Shown: one piece after another, positions 1-10,119 of the stretch
How the letters are laid out: the number at the start of each line of letters is the position of its first letter
Numbering within the stretch: the first letter of the stretch is position 1
Source of the DNA: Candolleomyces eurysporus
Taxonomy: Eukaryota; Basidiomycota; Agaricomycetes; Agaricales; Psathyrellaceae
Assembly: GCA_027579435.1 (NCBI GenBank)
Contig: JANBPK010001005.1
Coordinates: forward strand, 1 to 29,592
Direction: 5' to 3'
DNA: 29,592 nt
Made by a program: the position numbers and the translations under genes
The notes under the pieces: model-generated
The model's database searches: none
What the model was told of the DNA's origin: nothing
The model's input: only the letters and a program-made list of their open reading frames with translations

Positions 1-183
1 GCTCTTCCTGAGTTCTGGTTTGTCACTTCTCAATGACCAGGGCCACATGAAGGATAGAGATTAAAGAACGGTGTATATGACGGGGTNTATGAGGACGCCG
101 CTGGCCACCGCCGTTGATGTCGAGGCAGGTTGCCTCGAGGTTGCCACAGTCCCGCAGGCGCTTGCATAATTCCATTTGGCAGG

Positions 184-193
184 TATATAAATA
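184..193 (+). promoter_or_regulatory. TATA box of the TAH18-like gene
   Basis: TATATAAATA lies 74 bp before the ATG at 258. This is a strong match to the TATA consensus at a plausible distance for a short fungal leader. The same spacing recurs before the genes at 8597 (+) and 6577 (-). Confidence 0.6.
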
Positions 194-257
194 CTCACAA
201 ACCTTATGCAAGGTGGGAATCTGACTTATCAGATAAGAACCAAGCACTTCGCGAACG

Positions 258-2476
258 ATGCCTGAGCAGACCGTCTCACACGACGAGCTTGACCATACCA
301 ACGACGAGGAAGAGCCATGCAAGGAGCTCTTAATCCTGTACGCCACCGAAACTGGCAATGCACAGGATTGCGCAGACTACATAGCGCGACAATGTCGACG
401 CATAGGGTTTCATGGTCGCGTCCTGAGCGTTGACGCGTATTCTCCAGTACGTAGTAGCCGTTCTCCCAGGCACGTTGGACGCTAACGAACCTTGCAGATC
501 GACCTTATAGAGGAACCTCTAGTTTTATTTGTTGTATCAACGACAGGCTCGGGAGTCGAACCACGAGCGATGACTGCTCTTTGGAACATCCTTCTTCGGT
601 CTAACCTCCCCGGCGACCTCTTCGAAGGGCTGCCGTTCGCCGTCTTTGGATTAGGCGACACGTCTTATGAAAAGTTTTGTTGGGCTGCAAAAATGCTCTC
701 AAGGAGGATGGAGTCGCTGGGTGCCACCGAGATATGCGAACGGGGAGAAGCGGATGAGCAACACCCATTAGGGTATGCCGCAGCATCTACTTTCAAGCCG
801 TCCTGCTCACCGTTCCATAGAATCGAAGGCACACTCGAACCATGGACCGCACAATTTTTGAAGGTTTTATCTCAACTCGCGCAGCAACCGGAAGGATACG
901 AAGTTGCTTCCTCTGCGACCCCTCCCCCTCGGGTTGTTTTGCCAGCAGCCTCATCAACTGACCTCAAGAACGCCAAGGACCCGATGGATAACGATTCGAG
1001 ATACCATAGAGCAAAAGTCTCTGTCAATAAACGTATGACCGCACAGGATTGGTATCAAGACGTCAGGCATCTTGAATTCGATTTCGAAGATGATGTGAAA
1101 CACGACCCTGGAGATGTCGCCGTCATACACCCAATAGCAGAGGCGGAAGACGTGCAGTCATTCTTGGACCTCATGAAATGGTCTGACAAAGCTGACACCC
1201 CTTTGACTATTCGTCGGAACGTGACAGGCAAGTAAAATTTCCGTATCATTCATTCTTACAAGCTCAGCACGTCATTGTAGATCAATCTCTCCCAGATTTC
1301 CTTCCTGAAGTCAGCACCCTGCGATCGATATTTACCCATCATCTAGATTTCAACGCCGTTCCTAGACGAAATTTCTTCCAATATCTGCGCTATTTCACAG
1401 AAGATGAACGAGAGACCGAAAAACTAGACGATTTCCTTTCTCCCGAGGGTGCTGTACGTTGTTCGAGGGCATTCTTCCTTCCTGCCACTCACCGACGATC
1501 AGGACGAGCTTTACGAATATACGCTTAAAGTCAAGCGGACCATAAAAGAGGTTCTGACCGAGTTCCTCCAAGTTCGCATCCCAATCGATTACATATTCGA
1601 TGTCTTTCCACCACTCCGACCTCGTCATTTCTCAATCGCAAGTTCTGTCAAAGTGAGTTGACATTTAATTTTGGGATGCTTTGCCTACAGTATGCTTCAG
1701 GAACACCCCCACCAAGTCCAACTTTGTGTTGCGATAGTCAAATACCGGACGAAACTCAAAGTACCCAGACGGGGCGTATGCAGCACTTATCTGTCCCAAC
1801 TCCGACCTGGCGATTTACTCCGGATCGGGTTCCTGAAAGGCCTCATCCACCTTCCCCCCGACGACGATACGCCGGTGGTATGTATTGGACCAGGCACAGG
1901 TGTAGCACCGATGCGCTCATTAATCGAAGAGCGTGTTCATAGAGGATCTAGAGGTAAGCTCGTCACCTGGTCATTTGACTTTGCGCCCCAGTCCAACAGC
2001 CATGTGACACGCTTACACTTACGCTTATTCATTTCGTCTTCCAGCCAACACCTTATATTTCGGATGTCGATCCGAATCCAAAGACCAGCATTACCGGGAG
2101 CAGTGGCGCACACTGTCAGATAGCAGTCGCCTTGTGTATCGGACAGCTTTCTCTCGAGATAATCCGGAGGGTGTTAAGCGGACCTATGTTCAAGACCGTA
2201 TTCTGGAGGATGCTGAACAGATCTGGCGATTGGTCGACGTTGAGAAGGCTTGGATCTACATTTCTGGGTATGAATTTCATTTTCGCGGTGCCCCATTGGA
2301 CTTTAGTTGACAGCTGGCTTCGGTGTGATAGGTCGTCCAATAAGATGCCACTGGCTGTCAAGGAATCCATCGCGAAGGCTGCTCAGAAATATGGAGGCCT
2401 CGATGAAGAGAAGAGCAAGGATTATATCAAGGATCTGGTCAAGCAAGGCAGGCTGTTGGAAGAGTGTTGGAGCTGA
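258..2476 (+). CDS. TAH18: NADPH-dependent diflavin oxidoreductase (Tah18/NDOR1 family)
   Basis: Family role: Tah18 passes electrons from NADPH through FAD and FMN to Dre2, driving early cytosolic Fe-S cluster assembly. Seen: an N-terminal flavodoxin domain with the FMN loop YATETGNAQ (residues 28-36); FVVSTTGSG; the FAD motif RHFSIASS (about 391-398); the NADPH-site motif GPGTGVAP (about 465-472); then a C-terminal reductase part with YFGCRS and YISG. My exons are 258-446, 498-772, 821-1220, 1268-1453, 1503-1652, 1701-1953, 2045-2267 and 2332-2476, giving 606 aa, close to the usual 600 or so. All phases agree. The 1221-1267 intron (donor GTGACA) is the least certain: the nearby GTAAAA donor at 1232 does not fit the downstream phase. 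The 773-820 intron is 48 bp with no in-frame stop. The start is the first ATG after the TATA box and sits just before the flavodoxin fold. The partner Dre2 is not in the window. Confidence 0.93.
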
Positions 2477-2867
2477 ACGTATCTAGGAAGAGGTGAATGG
2501 CGCTATTGTCCGGTTGGCTTGCTGTACTCTTGCCTTCCATGTTTTGTACCGTAGCCGGACTCGACAAAGGGGTCTCTACATTGGACGCTTAGCAAATGCA
2601 CTTCACTTCGATTCGGAATTGATAGCAGCCCGAGTGTGTCTACGCAGCATGCGCTTCATGCGACAGAACATGGTTCACACTAACCTAACAAGAATACTCG
2701 GAAAATCTCAGACAGGAACTCGTTTGTGTCTAGAGACAGGGGCAGGGAGGCACGTCGTCTGCATGACCTAACTCGATCGCGATCGTACAATCTTCTGCAT
2801 GGCCGAGACAACGGTTGAATCCCACCAACACGTCTCGTCCATCCATCGCCCAACTAGCCACCCATGA
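2477..2867. other. Intergenic stretch after TAH18
   Basis: No supported gene. A 92-codon plus-strand frame (2493-2771) begins only with GTG, has no recognisable motif and no splice partners. The stretch probably holds the 3' UTR of the reductase gene and the upstream region of the next locus. Confidence 0.5.
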
Positions 2868-4210
2868 TTCGACACAGCGCCTGCTTTGCGGCGAAAGACG
2901 CACTGGAACATCTGGCTACGCGGCAGCTTGCTTGATATAATTCAAGCGGTACAGTCACCTCATGTCGTCGTTTTAGCAGGATTTAACGAGGGTCTGCTCG
3001 AGAATGGCGTGGTTTTACTTCAAGAAATCCACATCGTCTGCCAAACGGAGTTGAACTTGAAGCAATCAGTCCTCGACCAAGTCGGGAAACCCGCTTCACC
3101 ATTTCCTTCCGAGATATTATTACCTTCGGGAAAGTCTATGAGGCCCCCTGTGTTTGACGTCGATGGGAACCCTGTACGATACGATCGCGTTATCAGTTCG
3201 TCCGCCTGCGAGTGGCGGTATAGCGATGCTATGGAGAAGGGGCTGGCTATAGCCTCGGCTCCGGCGGAAGACGAGGAGAGCGACGATGATGATATCAATA
3301 TAGGTCACAGGAATGGATTCCCAGTGGAAGCACACTGCCCCAGGTTCGGTTCGATGTCGTAGCCAAGGTCACGGTACATCAGCCCATGCATACATTCGCG
3401 CAAGATCTTCGTCTTACAGGTCCCCTGAGCGCTGAGCGCTGAGCTTTCAGGTGAGTAATATTTTTCTACATCCATTTGAACTCGATTCTTACTGCTACTA
3501 CGCAGTCTATTCCGAAAAAGAGTGCGAAGGTGAAATTTAGCCAAATGAAATCTCAAACCTACTGCGTCCCGTGCCCGTTCCAGTTCTCACAAACGGTTCT
3601 CAAAATTCTGGTGGATACCGAAGATCCTCTCTGGGGCTTCGACGAAGTCCAGCCCAGGATCCAGCGTTCAAGTTCCGAGTCTTTGATACCTCGAGAAGCG
3701 CACACGAACGAAAACGCCAGACAAGACCGCTGTGCAACGAGCGTACGAGCTTCTACTGGCTTACAATCCTTCAAAGCAGGCCCAACAGAACAATCCACTG
3801 TGCCCACCGAGCAATTTTATCCCAACGAATGCATCCTCCTGACCGAGGGACGCGGCCGCTATGAGTGGTTGTATAGCATCAACGATTGGAAGCCACTGCA
3901 TCAAGATACGGTCGACTTGGTGGAACCAGATCTTCCTCTCGTCGAGTTGAAATATTTCCCTCACGGACATGCAAGGTACCACCAGTTGACGGTCGAAGTG
4001 TCTTCGGTTTGGTCTCTCAACCAGGATCCCAAAAATTGGTCCCCAAGCCTCGTTGGGGACTGTCTGACTGCTCCTGGTTACTCCAACATTTGCCAGCACG
4101 TCTGGCTTGATTTATCCTCAGAAGATGATGGGTCGTATGCTGCGACGCTCGATGTTTCGGGGTATCCACCAGAGTCTCTTCCATTCTCCCGCGTGAATCC
4201 CATTCCTTGA
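2868..4210 (+). CDS. Hypothetical protein locus, gene model uncertain
   Basis: I do not recognise this protein. Three coding-like blocks are visible. Block A runs from about 2868 to 3300 in one frame and contains PPVFDVDGNPVRYDRV and an acidic EESDDDD stretch. Block B (about 3303-3435) is in another frame and contains EWIPSGSTLPQVRFDVVAKV. Block C (3506-4210) has 234 codons, with KKSAKVKFSQMKSQTY near its start and a hydrophilic C-terminus ending FSRVNPIP. Block C begins right after a good acceptor (CTACGCAG, 3505). The A-to-B change of frame has no normal-sized intron, so an assembly indel, a pseudogene or a misread border is possible. B can join C in phase through a 133 bp intron (GTACAT at 3373 to 3505). 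No ATG in the frame of block A was found at its start, so the 5' end is unknown. Confidence 0.4.
3426..3442 (+). repeat. Seven-base tandem repeat carrying stops in all frames
   Basis: TGAGCGC occurs twice in tandem and is followed by another TGA. Because the unit is 7 bp, the TGAs at 3426, 3433 and 3440 fall in three different frames. Any transcript reading through here must stop unless the segment is intronic. Confidence 0.8.
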
Positions 4211-4354
4211 ACTCCCATCAGAATTTGCAGGATCATTCGATCTACAGAAGGATATGATGACGTTGAGAGTACGATATTAGGATTATATCAAGTGTTGAAA
4301 TGAAACTAATCACCACTTCCTACGACATCAAAATACCGATTGGTCCTACTTATC

Positions 4355-6577
4355 CTACTTCCTAGACACGATCTCTACAAGCAGCTCGCCCTTCCCAAAC
4401 ACGAAGCGATCCTTGAGAGCATTGACCCAGCTCTCCGCTTTTGCCTCCAAAACCTCAGGGGTAGCGTCCTTGCACCCCGCATGATAGATGTCAAACGATC
4501 TGATGAGAATCGCAACGATATATCGCAGCTCTGTGATCGCGAGAGGCTTGCCGGCACAGTTAGCTGGACCATACGAGAAGGGAATAAATGCCTCTCGGTT
4601 CGTTGTGAACGTCCCTTCCGAGTTGGCAAGCCAGCGCTCGGGGATAAAAGCCTCGGGAGAGGGCGAAAAGTAACGAGAATCGCGATGTAAGGTGAATGGA
4701 GAAATATTGACTGCTGTACCCTCGGGGATGAAGCTATAGGGCCTGTCAGAACGATGAAAGAACAGGAAAAAGTCAGGGAGCGCACATGTTCATGTCCCCA
4801 AGTACTTTTCCACCGCTTCCAGCCTCAGGGGCCCTTTGAAGGTGGGTCGGCAAAGCGGGAACGAGGCGGAGACCCTCATTGCTGTCGAATCATTAACGCC
4901 ACAAACTTGTGCCATCGAACGCACTACTTACATAACAGCATTGAGGTATGACAGCTTCCCGACCTTGTCAATCTCGATCTCGGGCCATCCATCGACGCTA
5001 TGAGAAGGGAATGCTTCGTCGAGCTCGGCGCGCAGGGTATCGTATACCTTTCTGTCTGAGAGGAGATAACACAAGATCGCAGAGAGAGTTGTTGAGGTCG
5101 TGTCAGACCCAGCAACGATGGTGAGCAAGCAATCCGAGACAATCAGTTCCATCTGGTCTGCAATAGACCCGCCTCTTTCATCCGCAGGACGCTCATACTA
5201 TTACCGAAGTTGAGTGATTCGAAAAAAGACTCTTTCGAAGGGGTGCGTACCAGATGGTAGAACAAGTCCTTCCGTTTCGTCTGCATTGCCGCACGGTTTG
5301 TAGCTTGTTGGACGCCGAACGAAGAAAAAGCGCGCATTCGCGAGCTGATGAATGGAATGGATAACATGAGCGAGTTTATCCATGGCACATGTTGCATTAC
5401 AGCTGGCAGCCTGATACAGGTCATAGAAATTTCAGCCCTTTGGGAATCAAAATAAGATATAGAGAATCGCGCGTACTCCATTCCTTCTTCCATTGCTGTG
5501 AAAAATCCGTGGACGTCGCCATCGCGCATTAGTTCGAAGCAACCCCCAAAGCTTGACGTAGTTAAAACGATCGTCCCTAGTCTTTGGATATGGAAGACTT
5601 ACGCAAGGTCTCCCATAAAGTCAAACCTTTGAAAAAGTCAGTTGTGAGAGCCGAAGCCAGTAGTAGATTCCTACTCACGCAAAGAGGCTGAACCATTTTG
5701 CAAAGTCAACGGGTGTACCGGCACCTTTGCCGGGTTTGGCGCTGAATGATTGAATGTGGTCACGCAACTGCTTGCCACGGATTTCAAGTAGTTCTTGATA
5801 GTCCTTGACAGGCCCGGCGGAGAAGGCGTTATTCCACCCCTTCCTGAGTTGGTGGTGAATCTTGTTATCCCGTACGTCAATGAGCGAGTCGTAGGGTTTG
5901 TCGTCCGACCCTTGGCGGAACCGACGACCGTCCCAGACTGATCAAGAGGTACATCAGCGAAAGCTGCATTTAGGGCTCAAATGTCAGCTCACGAGGGCCT
6001 CTGGGCATGCCTTGAGAGCCAAGAATGTGAGAGATTGCGTCCTTTTCAGCGAATGATAGTTCGTTTGGACCTGAAGGAGATATAAGAAATCAGCTCGATG
6101 GGTCGGCGTTGCTTCATGTCTGGGAGACTCACCGACACGAACTATTGGTCCATAACGATCATGGAGGTCTTTGACATACCAATGGAAGTCGCCGCGTAGG
6201 GCTACCCAAGCACCCCACAGCTTCGTGACTTTGCAGATCAAAGGACCTGGGTAGTCAGCGAGAGGGTGGAGTGGAGAGAGCCGATAGCAGATAATCAAAC
6301 CGCCCAGGCTGAAGCAAAAGAACAAAACCCTCAAGAAAAACAACGAAATGGAAAAAGTGTCCAGGAATGCATGGAGCCCCGCGTGGGGTTGGCCCAGTTT
6401 GCTTTCAATCGCAAGGTTGGCCAATGGGAGCACTAAGATGCAAGCAGCTGCAGTGGGGAGGGTGGGTTCATGCTTTCTGAACCACTGGTGAGCCAGCTTC
6501 GAGGGGTGTTAGGTCATTCCCGCAGCTGCAGACGGATGATGTAGACCTACTACTGGCGTTAAGATCTGGATGAGCAT
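4355..6577 (-). CDS. Cytochrome P450 monooxygenase
   Basis: A haem-thiolate monooxygenase, expected to be anchored in the ER membrane and to need a P450 reductase. The substrate and CYP family are not assignable. Ten exons (high to low): 6577-6554, 6496-6133, 6070-5993, 5937-5679, 5626-5603, 5551-5477, 5410-5251, 5197-4932, 4881-4786, 4742-4355. They give 577 aa with every phase consistent. Seen: hydrophobic N-terminal segments; the proline-rich hinge HPLADYPGPL; I-helix AGSDTT (357-362); K-helix EGLR (419-422); FIPERW (481-486); and the haem loop FSYGPANCAG with Cys511. The ATG lies in an 8-codon first exon. Without it the long second exon has only non-ATG starts, and the branch-point-like CTAAC before 6497 supports the intron. 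The 5411-5476 intron is 66 bp and has no in-frame stop. No neighbouring biosynthetic genes are seen, so its pathway is unknown. Confidence 0.93.
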
Positions 6578-6644
6578 GGGTGGATAAGGGTGGAGAAGGG
6601 TGAAGAAGGGGAAGTTTCCTTCAGAGTCAGGCGTTCCCCAACTG

Positions 6645-6652
6645 TATTTATA
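6645..6652 (-). promoter_or_regulatory. TATA box of the P450 gene
   Basis: On the minus strand TATAAATA stands 75 bp upstream of the ATG at 6577. This supports the short first exon chosen for the P450. Confidence 0.55.
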
Positions 6653-7680
6653 TTCACCATCCTGGCTTCAGGTTTGGAGCTATTTCGTAAACCTCATGGG
6701 TGCCTGGGGCGTTCACCCCCTTTTTGCGTCAATTTGGGTTCTGAGGTCATTGGACTTGAGGCTAGATGAAAGAAGAGAAGGCATGATTTGGTCATGATAA
6801 TCCCATGATCGCGTCAGTGGAACAGAGCACTACTGGGGTAAAATCGGGGAAGAAAGGCTGAAGAGCTGAGATCTTGCCGAAATTTGAAAGGGTCAGAAGG
6901 TTTTTTTGGGCTTAAAGTTGTGGCGAATACATACTATTCAGTTCAGAGTCTCGCATGCAGCATAATCGGCGATATTCAAAGAGCGATCATGCACCCTTTT
7001 GAAGAAAGTGCAGGCCGAACGCTGGGGATGGTCCAAATCACTGGGTAGCTTCGATAGTACCTTCTAGCACCAGGGTTTAATTCTGGGAGATGTATCAAGA
7101 GCGACGGTATAAGGCAAAGGCAAATGAACGCGGACACGCCGCTGTCAGCGCTCAGTAACGTAATGTCGTCATTGATTGTCCTGCCCGAGTCTGCCGACAG
7201 GAATTTGTCTCACGTACGCCGTATGATTTGCGCAAAGACTGGAAAACTTGAGGCGGTTCTTCCCAATGCCTACAATGTAGCTAGGCTAAAGCATTGAATT
7301 TAATTTACATCTTGGCTTTCGACAGAAAAAAGGTGGACGAAAGACGTGAAAAAGTGGAAAATTGTACGGATGAGGATCAAACCTGAGGCGAACGGTGATA
7401 AATTAGGGACCGTGAACCCCTGAGTTTGGCGGCCTTTTGGGAGATCCTACAGATTGCAAAGGATTTTGTGTAGGGAACCCACAAAGATGGCAGCTCAACG
7501 TTCAACTCGAAGCGAGTTTATTTACGAACTGTCAGGTCGAGCCAAGGCTTCGTAAGCAAGGGCGCTCAGGTACTCGCGCCGACCGCCCGAAATCTTTTAT
7601 CGAGCTAGCGCGCCAACGCTCCCCCGACAGCTTTCATACTCAAGCTGTTGACTCGTGAATTCTTTCACGTATGAAGACCT
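6653..7680. other. Intergenic region upstream of the P450
   Basis: I see no gene here. Frames at 6600-6797 and 7437-7658 are short, lack motifs and cannot be joined by convincing splice sites. The region probably contains upstream control sequence for the P450. Confidence 0.4.
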
Positions 7681-8240
7681 CGATTTCAGAATAAAATTCC
7701 TCATCTTCTTTCCTTCCCTTGTCCCCTTGCTCGAGCTGTATTGTCTCTCTCCTTGCTCGAGCTCGCCTTTTCGCACCCACTGGCACCCGCCTCCCGACAC
7801 CCTCACGACTCCTTCCGCCTCGGAATTGTTTTGAGTTTCGTCTTTTCCAACATTTCGGAAGCGCTCAGATGCCAGAGGGTCCCCTTTCCACTTTTCGAGC
7901 TGGACACTGCTCCTCCGTGTTCCTCTCGTGTCAGCTCGGCGTTCTCTTCGATATTTATCTCTCTTTTCCGATTTTCTTTCTTTCTCTCCTTCCCATCGCT
8001 CTGGCATCTCACCCCCAACTTTGGAACTAGGATTAAACATGTCCTGGCTCCATCGTATCTTCCTGACATTCATGTATCTACTTATTACATACAGTTTCCA
8101 ACCCAGGCTCCTCTCTCCTCCCCCACTTCTCACCGTTTCAGCCCTCTGCATTTACGAAGCAGTGGGAATACGTTGAATACTACCTTAGCTTGTCTGTCGC
8201 CTTTGTCAAGAGTAATTGTTGCAGAGCTGGAAAGAGCTAT
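7681..8240 (+). other. Long pyrimidine-rich tract
   Basis: The plus strand is strongly biased to C and T, especially 7681-8010, with repeated CTCTC and TTTC runs. It gives a stop-free 167-codon plus-strand frame rich in Ser, Leu, Phe and Pro, and a purine-biased antisense frame rich in Arg, Lys, Glu and Gly. Both look like composition artefacts, not proteins. Pyrimidine-rich leaders are common before fungal genes, so it may be promoter or 5' leader DNA for the gene at 8597 or for an unseen transcript. Confidence 0.4.
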
Positions 8241-8522
8241 ATGATTATTTAAGTAGCCGTCAATTGTGAGAATTGGACCAGAATTTTGCCATTGTCAACA
8301 GATCGACAGCTTCGCGCTGACAACTTCCATCTTCTAACCTTGGATCCGTTTTGCACCCCTTTTTCAGGCCTCAAAATCCCAGTAGTATCAGCGATCCTCC
8401 TCGCGGCTGTTTCCCGGTCCACTAACTTGAGTCGAAGGCGCCGCCACTCCGTTCAGGTACGTCCCTGCAGAGCTTCTCCAACCTGAGACCTGCGCGAGGA
8501 GGGACTCGGGATCCGATGATCA

Positions 8523-8528
8523 TATATA
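8523..8528 (+). promoter_or_regulatory. TATA box of the gene at 8597
   Basis: TATATA lies 74 bp before the chosen ATG, the same spacing as at the diflavin reductase gene. Confidence 0.45.
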
Positions 8529-8596
8529 GTGGGGCTTGATCTGAACACAGGTGCTGGTAATCCTTGAATCTGCGCCTCCAACAGTCTCAGCTTTCT

Positions 8597-9285
8597 ATGA
8601 ATACGCCTGCCATCATGCTACCAATTAGAGTCATCGGGTCGTTCACACTCATCCCCCAGCAGGCCGCCGACCGTGATTTTCATGGCCCATGGAACAAACT
8701 TCTGAACTACCTCTTCTCTCCTGACTCCCCGTACACCGTCATTCCTCGGGAGCACTACTCCATCGCCGCCACCCAAGAGCAGTCTGGGATGGTGAGGGAA
8801 CACCAGCCAGAGCTTTGGTTCATGAAATTCGAGGTTCAGTTCGAGAACCTTCCGATTCTCATTGTCTTAGTCTCGGCTCCTACCGTCATTGAATCTCCCT
8901 TGGCAAGAGAGCTCGCCGATGCTGAAATCAGAAAGCAGATGACGTCCTCAATTGGTTCGTCCTGCACATTCGCGTTCTTTGTAGGAACTGGTCTGACTTT
9001 GGTTTTGATGAGATAGAACTTTGCCCTCTCTCAACTCTACGGGCAATTAGCGTTTTCGGGTGCTACATGTGCACGTACACATGCGACGTTGCAGCTCCCA
9101 AGCCTGAAATTTATCCAACGCTGATAGAGCAATTGGCAGCCGGTGCAGGCAAGACCAGAGACCTCGCCCCCAGAGATCGGTGGTGCTCCGATATCCAGGC
9201 AGTCGAAGGGCAGCAGGTGCTGGGCCGGCTGGTTGAGAGCATCAAAGCAGAGTGCATGAAAGAAGGGGAGAATCGAGTCGTATAA
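8597..9285 (+). CDS. Conserved-looking basidiomycete protein of unknown function
   Basis: The proposed protein has 215 aa in two exons, 8597-8943 and 8985-9285, joined by a 41 bp intron with donor GTCCTC and acceptor TTTGTAG. The junction restores a continuous KQMTNWSDFGFDEIELC. Features seen: DRDFHGPWNKLLNYLF near the N-terminus; a central block FEVQFENLPILIVLV; CPLSTLRAISVFG; and a charged tail. I recall an unnamed family in mushroom genomes with this order (a DF.GP.NKLL start, a FEVQ-E-P-V strand, CPL..L..ISVFG, then RW.YDI), but cannot confirm it here. The FEVQ strand resembles the core of restriction-like folds only loosely, and no catalytic set is evident. The ATG at 8597 is the first in frame; a frame extension to 8564 would need TTG. 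No linked function can be inferred from the neighbours. Confidence 0.72.
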
Positions 9286-9512
9286 TTCGATGCGCAATAT
9301 AATTTCTTCATTCTACACATCAAAACGTCAAAGTTGTTGCCACTCGAAACGCTGTGGCAGTGGACCATGGACGATCGAGCCTTTGTCTTTGTCCAAAACG
9401 AGTTGTTACGTTTCTTTCAATTTCTCAAAGGTCTTTCTGAACAATGAAAGGTGGCTGACAACCGCTGGTCATGCACTGCGGGTTGGAAGAGCGCACGGTG
9501 CCTTCAGAGCGA
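9286..9512. other. Intergenic spacer
   Basis: No supported gene. It holds the 3' end of the upstream gene and the promoter of the small gene that follows. Confidence 0.4.
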
Positions 9513-9519
9513 TATAAAG
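9513..9519 (+). promoter_or_regulatory. TATA box of the small gene at 9604
   Basis: TATAAAG lies 91 bp before the ATG at 9604. It supports that start for the three-exon small gene. Confidence 0.45.
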
Positions 9520-9603
9520 CGTCCTTGAGCTTCCTGGAACCACCAGACATTTTGCCACCTCCCTCTCAGCCGCCCAACGAATTTAAGACAGTGAACAGCA
9601 CTA

Positions 9604-10119
9604 ATGACTGCTCCTCCTGTCCCTTCCTATCGAAATGCTGGCTCGAGTGATCCGCTGTCATTGAGCAAGCGAAGAGGGACCCGTGCAGCGGAAGAGAATC
9701 GGACATCTGTGGAACGGAGCGAATCGAAGGGGCAAGGTGAGTGCCCGTTTATTAATCTCTGAGAGCGGGAGCTAATTCTTTCTTGTTCTGTGTAAGATTA
9801 TCAACGAACCCAGGGGGTCCAGGGATCGCTAGATCCACATTCGCGAAGTCTCGACATCATGTCTTCTGATGAGGAAGACGAATGGTCCACAGATTGCTCG
9901 GAGTTGAATTCGGTGCGTGTTGGAGTTGAACTCATGATGAAAACTAATCCTTGGCAAATTTGGGAATAGGGCCCTCAGCCTGTATCTTCAGGAGTGTTTT
10001 CTGCTGTCGTCAAACAGCGCGGATATCTCGAGCAGCTACTTGAACACGCAGCCTCCTTGGAGTCTTCCGACTACTGCGAATGCGAGTTTTGTTTTCTTGA
10101 CCGATGTTCCGACCTTTGA
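9604..10119 (+). CDS. Small acidic protein with a cysteine-rich C-terminus
   Basis: This gene is hidden by introns because no exon is long. Exons are 9604-9736, 9797-9912 and 9970-10119, encoding 132 aa. The two introns (60 and 57 bp) begin GTGAGT and GTGCGT, end TGTAAG and GAATAG, and keep phase perfectly (phase 1, then phase 0). I do not recognise the protein. The N-terminal half is polar and basic (SLSKRRGTRAAEE). The middle is acidic (SSDEEDEWSTDCSE). The C-terminus has a predicted helix (QRGYLEQLLEHAASLE) followed by DYCECEFCFLDRCSDL, with Cys119, Cys121, Cys124 and Cys129. The CxCxxCx4C tail could bind a metal or form disulfides; this is inference. No signal peptide is seen, so a cytosolic or nuclear location is more likely. 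Confidence 0.75.

Noticed and set aside
2493..2771. 92-codon plus-strand frame after TAH18
   Set aside because: It starts with GTG, has no motif and no splice partner; more likely 3' flank.
7597..8151. 184-codon minus-strand frame, charged and Arg/Glu-rich
   Set aside because: It is the antisense of a pyrimidine-rich tract; its composition follows the base bias and no domain is visible.
7741..8244. 167-codon plus-strand frame in the CT-rich tract
   Set aside because: Ser/Leu/Phe/Pro composition explained by C+T bias; it starts with a non-ATG codon and has no motif.
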